A stretch of DNA of 42,609 nt, taken from contig DASRFK010000165.1 of the NCBI GenBank assembly GCA_035651635.1, forward strand, positions 1 to 42,609, read 5' to 3'. A program made the translations under genes and the position numbers. The notes under the pieces were generated by a model that saw nothing but the letters and a program-made list of their open reading frames with translations, was not told where the DNA came from and made no database searches. Positions 24,547-33,729 of this stretch are shown one piece after another; within the stretch, counting starts at the first letter, position 1; each line of letters opens with the position of its first letter. The stretch comes from JANXQE01 sp035651635 (GTDB taxonomy: Bacteria > Verrucomicrobiota > Verrucomicrobiia > Limisphaerales > UBA8199).

Positions 24547-25281
24547 TTAATCCAACTGTTTGATCTTTAGATTTCGGAATTCGATCCGGTAACCCTCCGC
24601 TTCCAGACCCAGATGCCCCTTGGCCAGCCCGCAGTCCGGAAACTCACAGGTAACCGCGCCATTAACCCACAATGTCAGTACTTTACCGCGCGCGGTAATC
24701 TCAAAGGTATTCCACTCGCCTGCGGGTTTGACGCGCCGGTCAGTGACACTCTTTGCCAAATTGAAGAATTTCTTTTTGCCGTCGGCAGTAAGCGTTTCGC
24801 CGAACAGATACCCGTCTTTGGCATCGCCGAATTGGGCCTGGTGCCAGATGCTTCCGTCCTGCGAATTGCGCACGTAAGCTCCGCTGTTGTAGCCAGTTTT
24901 GCCCTCCACTCGCATGTATTTGAATTCGAAATGGAAGATGACGTCCCCGATCTCTTTGTCCAGCAAGAGCATGTCATGGCCGCCGTCACCGTCACAAATT
25001 AAGATCTTCTGGTCCGCATCGACGTGCCACTGTTGACGGCCAAGTTTGCCCGTTGGCGGCACGGGAACACGGTACCAGCCCTTGAGATTGGCTACGGGGA
25101 GAATGTCAACCCAGCCACTTGGATCGGCGGTCAAAGCGCCAGGGGTTTCGGCGGCCTCGATGGATAGCTGCAGGAGAAGCAGAAAGAGCGTGAACCAAAC
25201 CGTGGCAATGAATCGACCGCGGCATGGCGGCAGCGGCGTTGGTGGGATGAAATACCGCGAAGATACAAGTGAGGTTCTCAT
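24547..25281 (-). CDS. Secreted DUF1080 (3-keto-disaccharide hydrolase domain) protein
   Basis: 244 residues from the ATG at 25281; an upstream in-frame start at 25422 would run through a terminator hairpin and is rejected. The N-terminus has a basic stretch then a hydrophobic core (ATVWFTLFLLLLQLSIEA). The DUF1080 concanavalin-like fold is seen from NLKGWYRV, DVIFHFEFKYM, NSGAYVRN, GEWNTFEITARGK, GHLGLEAEG and a final IEFRNLKIK strand. Members hydrolyse 3-keto-glycosides or bind glycans. It is common in Verrucomicrobiota and Planctomycetes. No oxidoreductase partner lies in the window. Confidence 0.88.
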   Translation of the reverse strand: MRTSLVSSRYFIPPTPLPPCRGRFIATVWFTLFLLLLQLSIEAAETPGALTADPSGWVDILPVANLKGWYRVPVPPTGKLGRQQWHVDADQKILICDGDGGHDMLLLDKEIGDVIFHFEFKYMRVEGKTGYNSGAYVRNSQDGSIWHQAQFGDAKDGYLFGETLTADGKKKFFNLAKSVTDRRVKPAGEWNTFEITARGKVLTLWVNGAVTCEFPDCGLAKGHLGLEAEGYRIEFRNLKIKQLD

Positions 25282-25388
25282 GCGCGAAGATACGCACACT
25301 GCGCCCGCGGTGAAAAGCCCAGGGTTTAAAGCTTGCGATAAGGGAACAAAATCACAGGTCTCGCCGTCATACTTGTGGGGTTTGTTTG

Positions 25389-25418
25389 GCGCGCCCGCCG
25401 GTCGGGCGCGTTTTTTTT
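25389..25418 (+). terminator. Intrinsic terminator on the plus strand with no obvious gene upstream
   Basis: GCGCGCCCG pairs with CGGGCGCG across a short loop, followed immediately by TTTTTTTT (25411-25418). This is a textbook rho-independent terminator for plus-strand transcription. The nearest plus-strand gene ends at 24514, with a minus-strand gene in between. On the minus strand there is no T-tract after the hairpin. Confidence 0.7.
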
Positions 25419-25463
25419 GCAAAAGACAATCCGTTAACAGAGTGGGAACACTCGATCACCGGC

Positions 25464-26216
25464 TCAGATTCGGGACGCTGGATCCCCTGGATGCTCAGTC
25501 CAGGCCACGTCTTTGAGTTGCCGCTTCCGGTACCAGGCGATCATAGCCAGGTCACAGATCCCGCGACCGAGGCGATTCCACACGCCATATTTCGAGACAC
25601 CCGAAACCCGCGGTCGGTGATTTACCGGAATCTCAATTACGACGGCGCCACCGCCGGCGGCGATAATCGGCATGAATCGATGCAGCCCATCGAAGGGGAA
25701 GAGTGTTTGGAGAACAGACCGTTTGAAGACGCGTAAATTGCAACCGGTGTCATGAAAATCGACCCCCAGCACCAGCTTGCGCGCACCGCGTGCAACCCGC
25801 GATGAAAAGCGTCTCAGAGCATTGTCCCTGCGTTTGGTTCGGACCCCGCATACCAGATCGGCGGAGGAAAGCGCCGCGAGCATGGCTGGGAAATCGGCCG
25901 GGTCATTTTGCAGATCGCCGTCGAGCGTGGCAATGATGGGGCCTTTGCTGGCGGTGAATCCGGTCCACAGCGCGGCGCTTTGTCCGCGGTTGCGCAAGTG
26001 GCGAACGGCCCGAACTCGTGGTTCGCGTCGTTGAGCTTCCAGGATCTGCTCCCAAGTGCCGTCCGAACTGGCGTCATCGACGAGAATCAACTCAAGCGAT
26101 CGAGTCTTCTGGGCAAGAGCTTTAAAAACCTGCTCGGTTAACGGTAGCACATTGCCCCGTTCGTTCCAGAGTGGGACGACGACAGAGATTTCCGGGTCTG
26201 GATTGGCGGTGGACAT
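25464..26216 (-). CDS. Family 2 glycosyltransferase (dolichyl-phosphate-mannose-synthase-like)
   Basis: 250 residues from the ATG at 26216; a longer in-frame start at 26249 adds 11 residues. The GT-A fold is seen from ISVVVPLWNERGN, LELILVDDASSDGTWE, RNRGQSAALWTGF and the metal-binding TLDGDLQNDP. HRFMPIIAAGGGA and HRPRVSGVSKYG match polyprenyl-phosphate glycosyltransferases of the DPM1 type. It lacks the two C-terminal TM helices of GtrB-like enzymes. It likely transfers a sugar to a lipid carrier at the inner face of the membrane. Neighbours give no pathway. Confidence 0.85.
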   Translation of the reverse strand: MSTANPDPEISVVVPLWNERGNVLPLTEQVFKALAQKTRSLELILVDDASSDGTWEQILEAQRREPRVRAVRHLRNRGQSAALWTGFTASKGPIIATLDGDLQNDPADFPAMLAALSSADLVCGVRTKRRDNALRRFSSRVARGARKLVLGVDFHDTGCNLRVFKRSVLQTLFPFDGLHRFMPIIAAGGGAVVIEIPVNHRPRVSGVSKYGVWNRLGRGICDLAMIAWYRKRQLKDVAWTEHPGDPASRI

Positions 26217-26289
26217 CAACGCGACGCTTGTGCCGGAGAACTGTGACAAAGCGCTAATGGCTTGTCACGGCTGGAGTGTGGTACGCAAA

Positions 26290-26338
26290 GTAGCGCGGCC
26301 TTTCAGGCTGCTGTATCGCCGACCGGCAGCCGGCTGGG
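26290..26338. repeat. Second locus of the mosaic stem-loop repeat
   Basis: GTAGCGC, GCTGTATCGCCGAC and GGCTGGG occur in the same order as in the reverse complement of 13966-14014, while the paired words between them differ. It lies in the gap between the GT2 and GH172 genes; nothing else was recognised there. Confidence 0.6.
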
Positions 26339-26421
26339 CGCACGCATCAAATCGAGCTTATGATTCGCCTGCGCGCAATCCGCCCCGCAACGGCAGACTC
26401 GAAAACCTGCACTACTCCAGC

Positions 26422-28044
26422 CTACTGGTACAACATGGGACTCTTGCGCCAGTCCTTGGCCTTGTCGTGCGCGTACTCTGCCACCCGGGGGCGTCGTTCA
26501 CGCAAGCGCACAGACTCCAGGCCGCAATAGTACCCAGTCGAAGCCTGGCTTTTACCCACGCATTTCAGCCGCAGCGTGTACAAGCCTGCGTCCGGCCAAA
26601 AATCGAGCAGGTGCACCTCCTCGTTCACGACTTTGGAACTATATAGATCGATGACGTCTCCCAGCTTTGTGCTGTTGAGGAACGCCTGGTACCGCCCGAA
26701 ATCGTAAGACTTCGTCAGATTCAACAAAAGGCGCAGCGGTTGCTGGTTTGTTACCGTGAACGAAATTTCGACCCACGCATTCTCATTTGTTTTTGGCTCA
26801 TACAGCAACTGCGGCGTGGGGTATAAGTCGAGTTGCTGGGTGATGACCTGTCCTGTGCCGTGGTATTCGGCGCTGGTGAAATCCCGGCCAAAGGCGATCA
26901 CTGGATCGAGATTGGGCAGGGCACGCTCGCGGGCATGCGGCGCGCGGGCGGTGAAACTGGGGTGTCCTGTCTGATACCAGAAGGCCACGCTCGAGTAGTC
27001 GTCTTCGCGCTCATTCCAACTGGTGCTCTTGTAAGCGGGGTTTTCGTCGGGGGAAATCCAGCCGAAATGCTCGAAAGTGACTTTGATTCCGGAATTAAAC
27101 ACGATGGGATCATTGAGGTGCCAGCGGTACGCGGCGGTATGACCGCCCACGATCCCCCATTGATCGAAATACGGAACACCGAAGTATGGCGTGCTCGTGG
27201 TCTTGAGCCCCCAGGCGGAGAGGAAATAGTCCTCGGTACCGGTGCCCCAGATCGAAGCTTTGGGCTCGCCGTCGATGTAGATTTTCTCGTCGCCTTCGCC
27301 GAACCAGGAGGGGCTGCGGGTCCGGACCGCCAGCACAGTCCCGACATAATGGCCTTTGCCCTTGGTTTCGAGCACGACGTAGTCCTTGCCGTGCTCCACG
27401 GGATATTCCTGCCGGTACTGCGCGTAAAAGTAGGGCGTGCCCCTGGGCAAACTTTTCTTTTTGATCCAATCGATGTTGTAGTACAGCAGGCTGATGGGTT
27501 TTTGGCTCTGGTTGACGATTTCGATCCGAGCTGATTTGCGAAAGGGCATTTGCCAATAGCAGTTGTACGCGTCGGCGTCTTCGACGAGAACCGGCAGGCT
27601 GATGACTTCGCGGCGCTGCCCAAAACAGTTGGCGAAGAAATCACCCAGCGGCGCTTCCACTGCGGGGCGCGCCTCGCCGTCCCAATACATCCGCAGCAGC
27701 ATTTCCTGGTGATTGGCTGAGCCTGTCTTGGCCCAGTCCTGCGGTTCGGGGCCCAGAAAGGTAATCCACATGTGCGTAATCACCCCGGGACCCTTTTCAT
27801 CCAGCAACACGTGGGTCTGGCCCGGAGCGACGCGAAAATTGTCCCAGTTGCTTTGCTCATCGAGATCCCCGCGCGGTTCGGCTTTGGGATTGAGCTTTTC
27901 CTCCCCGGCGCGCCGGACCTCGCCGACCCGCATAGTGGAAGTGGCACGCATCGACCGGCCTTCCTGCGGCTTGGCCAGGTCGTCCAGCAGTCCGGCACGA
28001 GCCGAACACACAAGGATAAAGAGCAGAGCGAGGGCTCGGAGCAT
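26422..28044 (-). CDS. Exported GH172 (DUF2961) family glycoside hydrolase
   Basis: 540 residues from the ATG at 28044, where a signal peptide begins (MLRALALLFILVCSARAG); the longer frame to 28215 lacks export features. DUF2961 features include GPGVITHMWITFLG, LRMYWDGEARPAVEAPLGDF and the catalytic region SWFGEGDEKIYIDGE then GTGTEDYF. The two glutamates E250 and E271 are 21 apart, the spacing I recall for the catalytic pair of characterised alpha-fructofuranosidase/difructose-dianhydride enzymes. Family members act on fructofuranosides, arabinofuranosides and related glycans. The C-terminal 100 residues form an extra beta domain. Substrate unknown. Confidence 0.88.
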   Translation of the reverse strand: MLRALALLFILVCSARAGLLDDLAKPQEGRSMRATSTMRVGEVRRAGEEKLNPKAEPRGDLDEQSNWDNFRVAPGQTHVLLDEKGPGVITHMWITFLGPEPQDWAKTGSANHQEMLLRMYWDGEARPAVEAPLGDFFANCFGQRREVISLPVLVEDADAYNCYWQMPFRKSARIEIVNQSQKPISLLYYNIDWIKKKSLPRGTPYFYAQYRQEYPVEHGKDYVVLETKGKGHYVGTVLAVRTRSPSWFGEGDEKIYIDGEPKASIWGTGTEDYFLSAWGLKTTSTPYFGVPYFDQWGIVGGHTAAYRWHLNDPIVFNSGIKVTFEHFGWISPDENPAYKSTSWNEREDDYSSVAFWYQTGHPSFTARAPHARERALPNLDPVIAFGRDFTSAEYHGTGQVITQQLDLYPTPQLLYEPKTNENAWVEISFTVTNQQPLRLLLNLTKSYDFGRYQAFLNSTKLGDVIDLYSSKVVNEEVHLLDFWPDAGLYTLRLKCVGKSQASTGYYCGLESVRLRERRPRVAEYAHDKAKDWRKSPMLYQ

Positions 28045-28253
28045 CGGGATCAACACAGGGCCAAACTTAAGGACGTGGCTGAATAACGCAAGTGTGTCCC
28101 GAAAAAGGCGGAGCAAGCGGGTGCAGCCGGGCTCTGCTCCTTTCTGCGCATCCCAGTGCAATTTTTCCCGCGAAATCTCGCGACGCAGTCTTTGACTCCG
28201 CGCTGGGTGTCGCAACTCTGTGTCGCTACCGCTTTGAAGACGGCGGAGGTGGT

Positions 28254-31200
28254 TCAGCGTTGTTCAACCGCGCGGTAGAAGCGTTGCTCCGGGTTCACTG
28301 GCAATGGGTCGAGGAAATCCAGGTCTCCAATGGCTGGAGGATTGGTCTGAATTGGTTGCCAATCCTGCAGGTTACTGGAAGCGGATATAATCGAAGGGCC
28401 AGTGCCAATCAGATGCGACAAACGCAACCGGAACATCCCATTGCTCAGTGTTAATGAAGGTGCCAGAAGCTGAAGAACTGGCGCGGGCGCATTCATCGCT
28501 GTTTCCAGTAGTGCCAGGCTGTGGGCGCCGCCACCCGCGGCAGCTAGAAAAGGACGAAGGGCGGGTGCAGAGCTTTGTCCGAACTGGTCGGCCCCCCACG
28601 CCACCACGCTGCCATCCGAGAGCACGGCCAGACTTTGGTTTTCACCTGCGGCAATCGCGACCGCATTTGTTACCCCGCTTGGCACCGAAGCTTGCCCGTA
28701 ATAATTGTTGCCCCATCCGATCACCTCTCCGTTGCTGGTCAGCGCAAGGGCATGATTTTGACCCGCTGCCACGGCAACAATGTTAGAGAGCCCTTGGGCG
28801 AACGACGCGAGCCCGCCTCCCAAGGCAAACACCGTGCCACCGTCCAGCAACGCCACCGTCTGGTCACCACCCGCCGCCACGGCAACGGCGCCGATTCGGG
28901 TGGGGAATAAGACAGGACTTTTACCCCAAATGCTAAGCGAGCCGTCGGCCAAGAGTGCTACGGAGTGGTCGCCGCCGGCGGCAATAGCTATCACATTAGT
29001 GGAAAACGCTGGAACAGTTGTTTGTCCGTAGGAATTATCCCCCCAGGCGAGCACTGCACCGTCGGCGCGCAGCACGACACTGTGATTGATGCCGGCGGCC
29101 ACTCCAATGGCATTGGTGGCCTCAGCTGGAACTGAACTTTGACCAAACGAATCATCTCCCCAAGCGAGGACCATCCCGTCGCGGCGTAGCGCGAGGCTAT
29201 GGTCTCCTCCCGCTGCGATCGACACGAGATTTGTCGCGCCAATGGGCACTTCAAGTTGTTTCGCTCCATCGTCGCCCCAGGCGAGGACCTCAGTCACCGA
29301 CACCTGGGCCACAACCTGAGTAATAGTTCCGTAGGCGTTCGAGATGATAAGGCTGTACAAGCTGGTGTCCTGGCCTTGTGCCTTTTGTACACAGAGCTGG
29401 CCGCTCTGAGTGCCACTCATTCGGAAAGTATCCTCGGCGTCCGCGCCGTTTGTTTGCCACTGGTAAGATAGCGGCCCCGCGCCAAATACCGTCGGCCTTA
29501 AACAAAAGCCTTGCCCGACCAGCACGTTTTGAAAAGCCGGCTCATCAGCAATATAGGGAGCCAAACTAACCGAGATCGTTACGCTAGGGTTTGTGAAAAT
29601 TCCGGCGGCATTGGAAGCCACCAGGAAATAGCTGCCCGCATCGGCCGAATTCAGATTGGAAACGGCAAGGAACGGAGCCGTGGCGCCGGAAAGCACCGCT
29701 CCATCGTGGAACCACTGGAACGACACGGGGCTTTCCCCGCGTATTGTCGTTCCAAGGGAAATGGATTGGCCTGCGTGCGCCGGAAAGGAGCGCGCTGTGT
29801 CAAACGAACGAAGGGGGCCCAATTCAACCAGAATGAGACTAAAGTCTTCTCCGGCCGCGACTGCTGTGACGTTGTTTGCCGCTGGCGGCACCACGGTGGT
29901 GCCTTCAAAGCCGGCGCCCCAGGCCAGGACCGTTCCATCGCTTCTGAGCGCCAGGCTGTGGGAATAACCCGCGGAGATGGCGACCACATTTGTCGCCTCC
30001 GGCGGGACATCACATTGCCCATAAGAATTGTCCCCCCAGGCAAACACATGGCCGCGGACATCCAGTGCCAGGTTGTGCCACCATCCAGCCGAAATCGCCA
30101 CAGTTTGGCCAAGCCCGGATGGCACTCTGTCGAGGAGTCCCCACGCGATCACCCGGCCATCGGCGCGAAGAGCCAGAGAATGATAGTACCCGGCAGCGAG
30201 AGCCGTAAGGTTGGTGGCGTTTGGGGGGACGTCGGTCTGTCCAAAATCATCGTTGCCCCACGCCACGACCGTTCCATCGGATTTCAGAGCCAGGCTGTGA
30301 GCGGAACCGGCCGCGATGGCAGTCGCGTTATTCGCGGCCGCAGGCACATCCGTTTGTCCGTCCCAATCCCTGCCCCAGGCCAGCACCGTTCCAGACATCG
30401 TCAAGGCGAGGGAATGATTACCCCCGGCAGCAATCGCTGCGACATTGGTGGCGGATGCCGGGACCACACATTGACCGTCCACGTTTTTGCCCCAGGCAAC
30501 CACTGTGCCATCGGCATTTAACGCCATGCTGTGGAAACTCCCCGCGGCGATCGCCCTCGGATTTTGTACTTGTACCGGGGCCACGGTTTGACCATACGCG
30601 TTGGCACCAAATCCGCCCACAAATCCGGATATTACGGGTGGGCCTGAAACATCGAGATGAATGGGGTTGTTTGTGCTGGATCCATTCGGACCGGTTGCTA
30701 CCAGGGTATAGTTACCGGCATCGCTTGGTTTGGCGTTGGCGAGCGCCAGGAAGATGTTTGTCGCGTCGGCAATCGCGGTTCCGTCATGGAACCATTGCAA
30801 CGATATCGGGTAGGTTCCCTGCACGATTGTGCTCAAAATGGCAGGCGAAGCGGTTGCCACAGACACTGTGCTAACCTGCTTCCCGAACACCGGCGCATTC
30901 CGTGCCGCCAAAAGAATCGTGTAATCCTCACCGGCAGCGATGCCTCCGATGTTATTTGCCCCCGGGGGGAGTTCCGTCACGCCGAACTTGTCCGCGCCCC
31001 AGGTCACCGCTGTCCCATCCGCACGCAAAGCAATGGCGTGGTAATAATTGGCTGCTATGGCCACGACGTTAGTTGCCGAAGCGGGCACGATGGACTGTCC
31101 ATAGGAATTATCGCCCCATGCGATGACCGAACCATCAGCCCTCAAGGCAAGGCAATTGTCAAATCCCGCTGCAATCGCGATGACGTTGGTCGCTTCGGCT

Positions 31201-32861
31201 GGCACCTCATAATCCAGCCCCCAGGTACTGACAGTGCCATCTGAGCGCAAAGCCATACTGTGAAAATGGCCCGCGGAAATAGCCACTATCTTCGTGGCGA
31301 ACACGGATACATCTGTTTGGCCAAAATCATCGTTGCCCCAGGCCAGGACTGTCCCATCGCCACGCAAAGCCAGGCTATGCGCCCAACCGGCGCTGATTGC
31401 GATGACGTTTGTCGCGCCTGTCGGCACATCGACCTGGCCGTTCCAATCCCGTCCCCAGCCAATCACCGAACCGTCCTGGTTCAGCGCCAGGCTGTGCTCG
31501 CCGCCAGCCGCGACGGCGACAATGTTGGTCGCCGTGAGCGGGATGTCGGTTTGTCCGTCGGAGTCTTTGCCCCAAGCGCCGATGGAGCCATCAGCGTTCA
31601 GAAAAACACAATGAAAGCCTCCGGCGGCGATGCTGATGCAATTGGTCGCGGAAAGGGGCAATGAAGTCTCGCGGTCGGCCGTGCTCCCAAAAACATTGAC
31701 CGGCTCAACCTCAACCTGGGCCACGGCGCTGGTGATCGCTCCATATTGGTTCGATACGATCAACTGGTACTGCGCCAAACTTGCCGCAGGATTTGCCAAG
31801 ACTTGAGGAAACGCGTTGCTGACACCCTCGAGGGGCGTTCCATCCCGCAGCCATTCGTACGATAGCGGCTGACTGCCGGCGGCTCGGCCGGCCAGCGGCA
31901 GCGAATTGCCGAAGCTGGTCCTGGTTTCATAGGTGATCTTGCCAAGAAGGCCAGGTGGCGTGCCGGAGCTGATAATGGCCAGGCAGTGGTCGATGCCTAC
32001 CGCCATCCCAATGACATTTGTGGCCGTGGACGGCACGTTTGTCATCGCGGCCACTGTTCCCCAAGCCACGAGTTGGCCCGCAGCGGTCAGGGCAAGGACG
32101 CAATTCGTTTCCCCCGAAATAGCGACGATGTTGGTAGCGGCGCTCGGAATCGCAACCACGGGAAACCCCCGCTGCACCACGGTTCCGTCCGCGACGAGGG
32201 CATAATCCTGTACCGGCCAACCCAGCAAACCAACGATCGATCGAACCAGCTTGAATGAGTTGGTGTTCGGCCCTCGGGCGATAACCGAGCCATCGGACAA
32301 AAGCACCATCGTCTTGGAAAAACCTGCCCCGATCGCGACGCCATTGGTCAGGTCAGGAGGCAGATTGGTCTGGAAATTAATACTGTCGCCCCAAGCCAGC
32401 ACCCTGCCATCCGCAGTGAGAGCGACGCTGTGATTTGCGCCGGCAGCAATGGCCACAATATTCGAAGCCGAGGCCGGGACATTGGTCTGATGATAGAGAT
32501 TATTGCCCCACGCATTCACGGTTCCGTCCGCTAATAGCGCCAGACTGTGGCTGTATCCCGCCGCGATGGCGATGACATTGGTTTTGAACGGGGGCGGGGT
32601 GGCTGCCCCTGACGGGTCCGAGCCCCAACCGATCACCGTTCCATCAGCACGCAACGCCAGGCTTTGAAACTTGCCGGCCGCAACTGCAACCACATTGGTG
32701 GCGCTCGGGGGCACGTCAATCTGTCCCCGAGAGTCCGCACCCCAACCGATTACTGTTTGTGACTGAAGCGGGGTTCCAACACCGACAACTGATATTACCA
32801 ACACCAGCAGCCGCACTCCAAAACGAGAATGGGCCGCGCGGAAATTAAATAACGTGTTCAT
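28254..32861 (-). CDS. Giant secreted RCC1-repeat protein: four seven-bladed propellers with four Ig-like domains
   Basis: 1535 residues. A signal peptide (about 1-34) is followed by propeller 1 (37-300), Ig (310-388), propeller 2 (389-655), Ig (660-738), propeller 3 (745-1013), two Igs (1018-1098 and 1100-1189) and propeller 4 (1191-1452). Each propeller has seven RCC1 blades of the type IAAGxxHSLALRADGTVxAWG, so 28 in all. Propellers 2 and 3 match blade by blade (GNDDFGQTDV and GRDW(N/D)GQ recur in register), indicating duplication of a propeller-Ig unit of about 356 residues. The end carries the shared C-terminal module (FYRAVEQR). It starts 46 bp after the pseudopilin gene, so the two are probably one operon. 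Probably an extracellular binding or adhesion protein. Confidence 0.9.
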   Translation of the reverse strand: MNTLFNFRAAHSRFGVRLLVLVISVVGVGTPLQSQTVIGWGADSRGQIDVPPSATNVVAVAAGKFQSLALRADGTVIGWGSDPSGAATPPPFKTNVIAIAAGYSHSLALLADGTVNAWGNNLYHQTNVPASASNIVAIAAGANHSVALTADGRVLAWGDSINFQTNLPPDLTNGVAIGAGFSKTMVLLSDGSVIARGPNTNSFKLVRSIVGLLGWPVQDYALVADGTVVQRGFPVVAIPSAATNIVAISGETNCVLALTAAGQLVAWGTVAAMTNVPSTATNVIGMAVGIDHCLAIISSGTPPGLLGKITYETRTSFGNSLPLAGRAAGSQPLSYEWLRDGTPLEGVSNAFPQVLANPAASLAQYQLIVSNQYGAITSAVAQVEVEPVNVFGSTADRETSLPLSATNCISIAAGGFHCVFLNADGSIGAWGKDSDGQTDIPLTATNIVAVAAGGEHSLALNQDGSVIGWGRDWNGQVDVPTGATNVIAISAGWAHSLALRGDGTVLAWGNDDFGQTDVSVFATKIVAISAGHFHSMALRSDGTVSTWGLDYEVPAEATNVIAIAAGFDNCLALRADGSVIAWGDNSYGQSIVPASATNVVAIAANYYHAIALRADGTAVTWGADKFGVTELPPGANNIGGIAAGEDYTILLAARNAPVFGKQVSTVSVATASPAILSTIVQGTYPISLQWFHDGTAIADATNIFLALANAKPSDAGNYTLVATGPNGSSTNNPIHLDVSGPPVISGFVGGFGANAYGQTVAPVQVQNPRAIAAGSFHSMALNADGTVVAWGKNVDGQCVVPASATNVAAIAAGGNHSLALTMSGTVLAWGRDWDGQTDVPAAANNATAIAAGSAHSLALKSDGTVVAWGNDDFGQTDVPPNATNLTALAAGYYHSLALRADGRVIAWGLLDRVPSGLGQTVAISAGWWHNLALDVRGHVFAWGDNSYGQCDVPPEATNVVAISAGYSHSLALRSDGTVLAWGAGFEGTTVVPPAANNVTAVAAGEDFSLILVELGPLRSFDTARSFPAHAGQSISLGTTIRGESPVSFQWFHDGAVLSGATAPFLAVSNLNSADAGSYFLVASNAAGIFTNPSVTISVSLAPYIADEPAFQNVLVGQGFCLRPTVFGAGPLSYQWQTNGADAEDTFRMSGTQSGQLCVQKAQGQDTSLYSLIISNAYGTITQVVAQVSVTEVLAWGDDGAKQLEVPIGATNLVSIAAGGDHSLALRRDGMVLAWGDDSFGQSSVPAEATNAIGVAAGINHSVVLRADGAVLAWGDNSYGQTTVPAFSTNVIAIAAGGDHSVALLADGSLSIWGKSPVLFPTRIGAVAVAAGGDQTVALLDGGTVFALGGGLASFAQGLSNIVAVAAGQNHALALTSNGEVIGWGNNYYGQASVPSGVTNAVAIAAGENQSLAVLSDGSVVAWGADQFGQSSAPALRPFLAAAGGGAHSLALLETAMNAPAPVLQLLAPSLTLSNGMFRLRLSHLIGTGPSIISASSNLQDWQPIQTNPPAIGDLDFLDPLPVNPEQRFYRAVEQR

Positions 32862-32907
32862 CGTGCCGATTTCCCTGAAGCTGTAATCTCTGCATTAGCA
32901 GGGCGTG

Positions 32908-33729
32908 TTAAGGGAACTGCAACCGGTTTGAAAACCCCTGGCATCCAGTGGGATGGAGGAATAGCGGCCCGTTCGCCGCCGCTCCCGGGTCGCCAGAGAT
33001 TTGCAGCAAAGCCTGCAAATGACCCCGGTCGAGTTGCTGTACGCTGCAGTCGCCCAGCACCACGTTGCCGCGTTTGGCATGCATGGTGTCTAGCCAACCG
33101 GGACCGGCATTGGCCGCGAAATTTGTCCCGAGCATCACTTTAAAATCCGGTGCATAGCTGGAGGGTGCAGTGACGAATCCTCTCAAAGGGATCAAGTTCC
33201 AATCCGCGCCCATATTATGGTCGCCCGAAAGGAACATCGCCGGCGAAGATGGCGTAGTGTCGACTCCAACGAAATAGCTGGTGTTCAGGTCATTTGTAAA
33301 AGGAACCACGTTCGTGGCTCCCGGAGGAAGCGTATTCGCGAATGTCGTGGCGGCCAGGCGAATTTCATTTTCAGCCGGGCAAATCAACACGTGCGGGCTG
33401 GAAAGCTCGTTGGACAAAACCATAAAAATACCAAACACACCACGGGCAGTGGATTGGGTCTGGGACACGATTCTTTGTCCGATAAGATCAGCGTACCCGC
33501 CGTTGCTAGCCGAAACGCGCATCGGGTACAATTCCGAATGACTGCTGCTCCAGGATTGGAACGCAACGCTTATCCGTTTGAGATTGTCGGTACAATTCAG
33601 CCGTTGCACCGAGGCTTTCGTTCGGGCGAGCGCCGGCAGGCCTGCCGAGGCCACGAGCGCTAATACCACAACCACAGCCAAGAGCTCAATGACTGTGAAT
33701 CCGGTCGTTCTTTTTTGGAGGGTGTGCAT
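32908..33729 (-). CDS. Type II-secretion-like pseudopilin (prepilin N-terminal methylation motif)
   Basis: 273 residues from the ATG at 33729, giving a short basic leader and then the prepilin motif G|FTVIELLAVVVVLALVASAG. Cleavage is expected between G10 and F11, with the +5 Glu at E15. The following LNCTDNLKRISVAFQSWS is typical of Verrucomicrobia/Planctomycete pseudopilins. The C-terminal half contains the tract GDHNMGADWNLIP and MHAKRGNVVLGDCSVQQLD (the usual H-x-x-G-x-N-V-x-x-x-D-G-S-V pattern, here DCSV). It lies directly upstream of the RCC1 giant. An upstream start at 33771 is disfavoured because a -10-like TATAAG (33737-33742) would lie inside it. Confidence 0.88.
   Translation of the reverse strand: MHTLQKRTTGFTVIELLAVVVVLALVASAGLPALARTKASVQRLNCTDNLKRISVAFQSWSSSHSELYPMRVSASNGGYADLIGQRIVSQTQSTARGVFGIFMVLSNELSSPHVLICPAENEIRLAATTFANTLPPGATNVVPFTNDLNTSYFVGVDTTPSSPAMFLSGDHNMGADWNLIPLRGFVTAPSSYAPDFKVMLGTNFAANAGPGWLDTMHAKRGNVVLGDCSVQQLDRGHLQALLQISGDPGAAANGPLFLHPTGCQGFSNRLQFP

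Noticed and set aside
29511..30521. Plus-strand ORF of 336 codons
   Set aside because: It is the antisense shadow of RCC1 repeats; its product is a periodic Arg/Gly/His-rich artefact.
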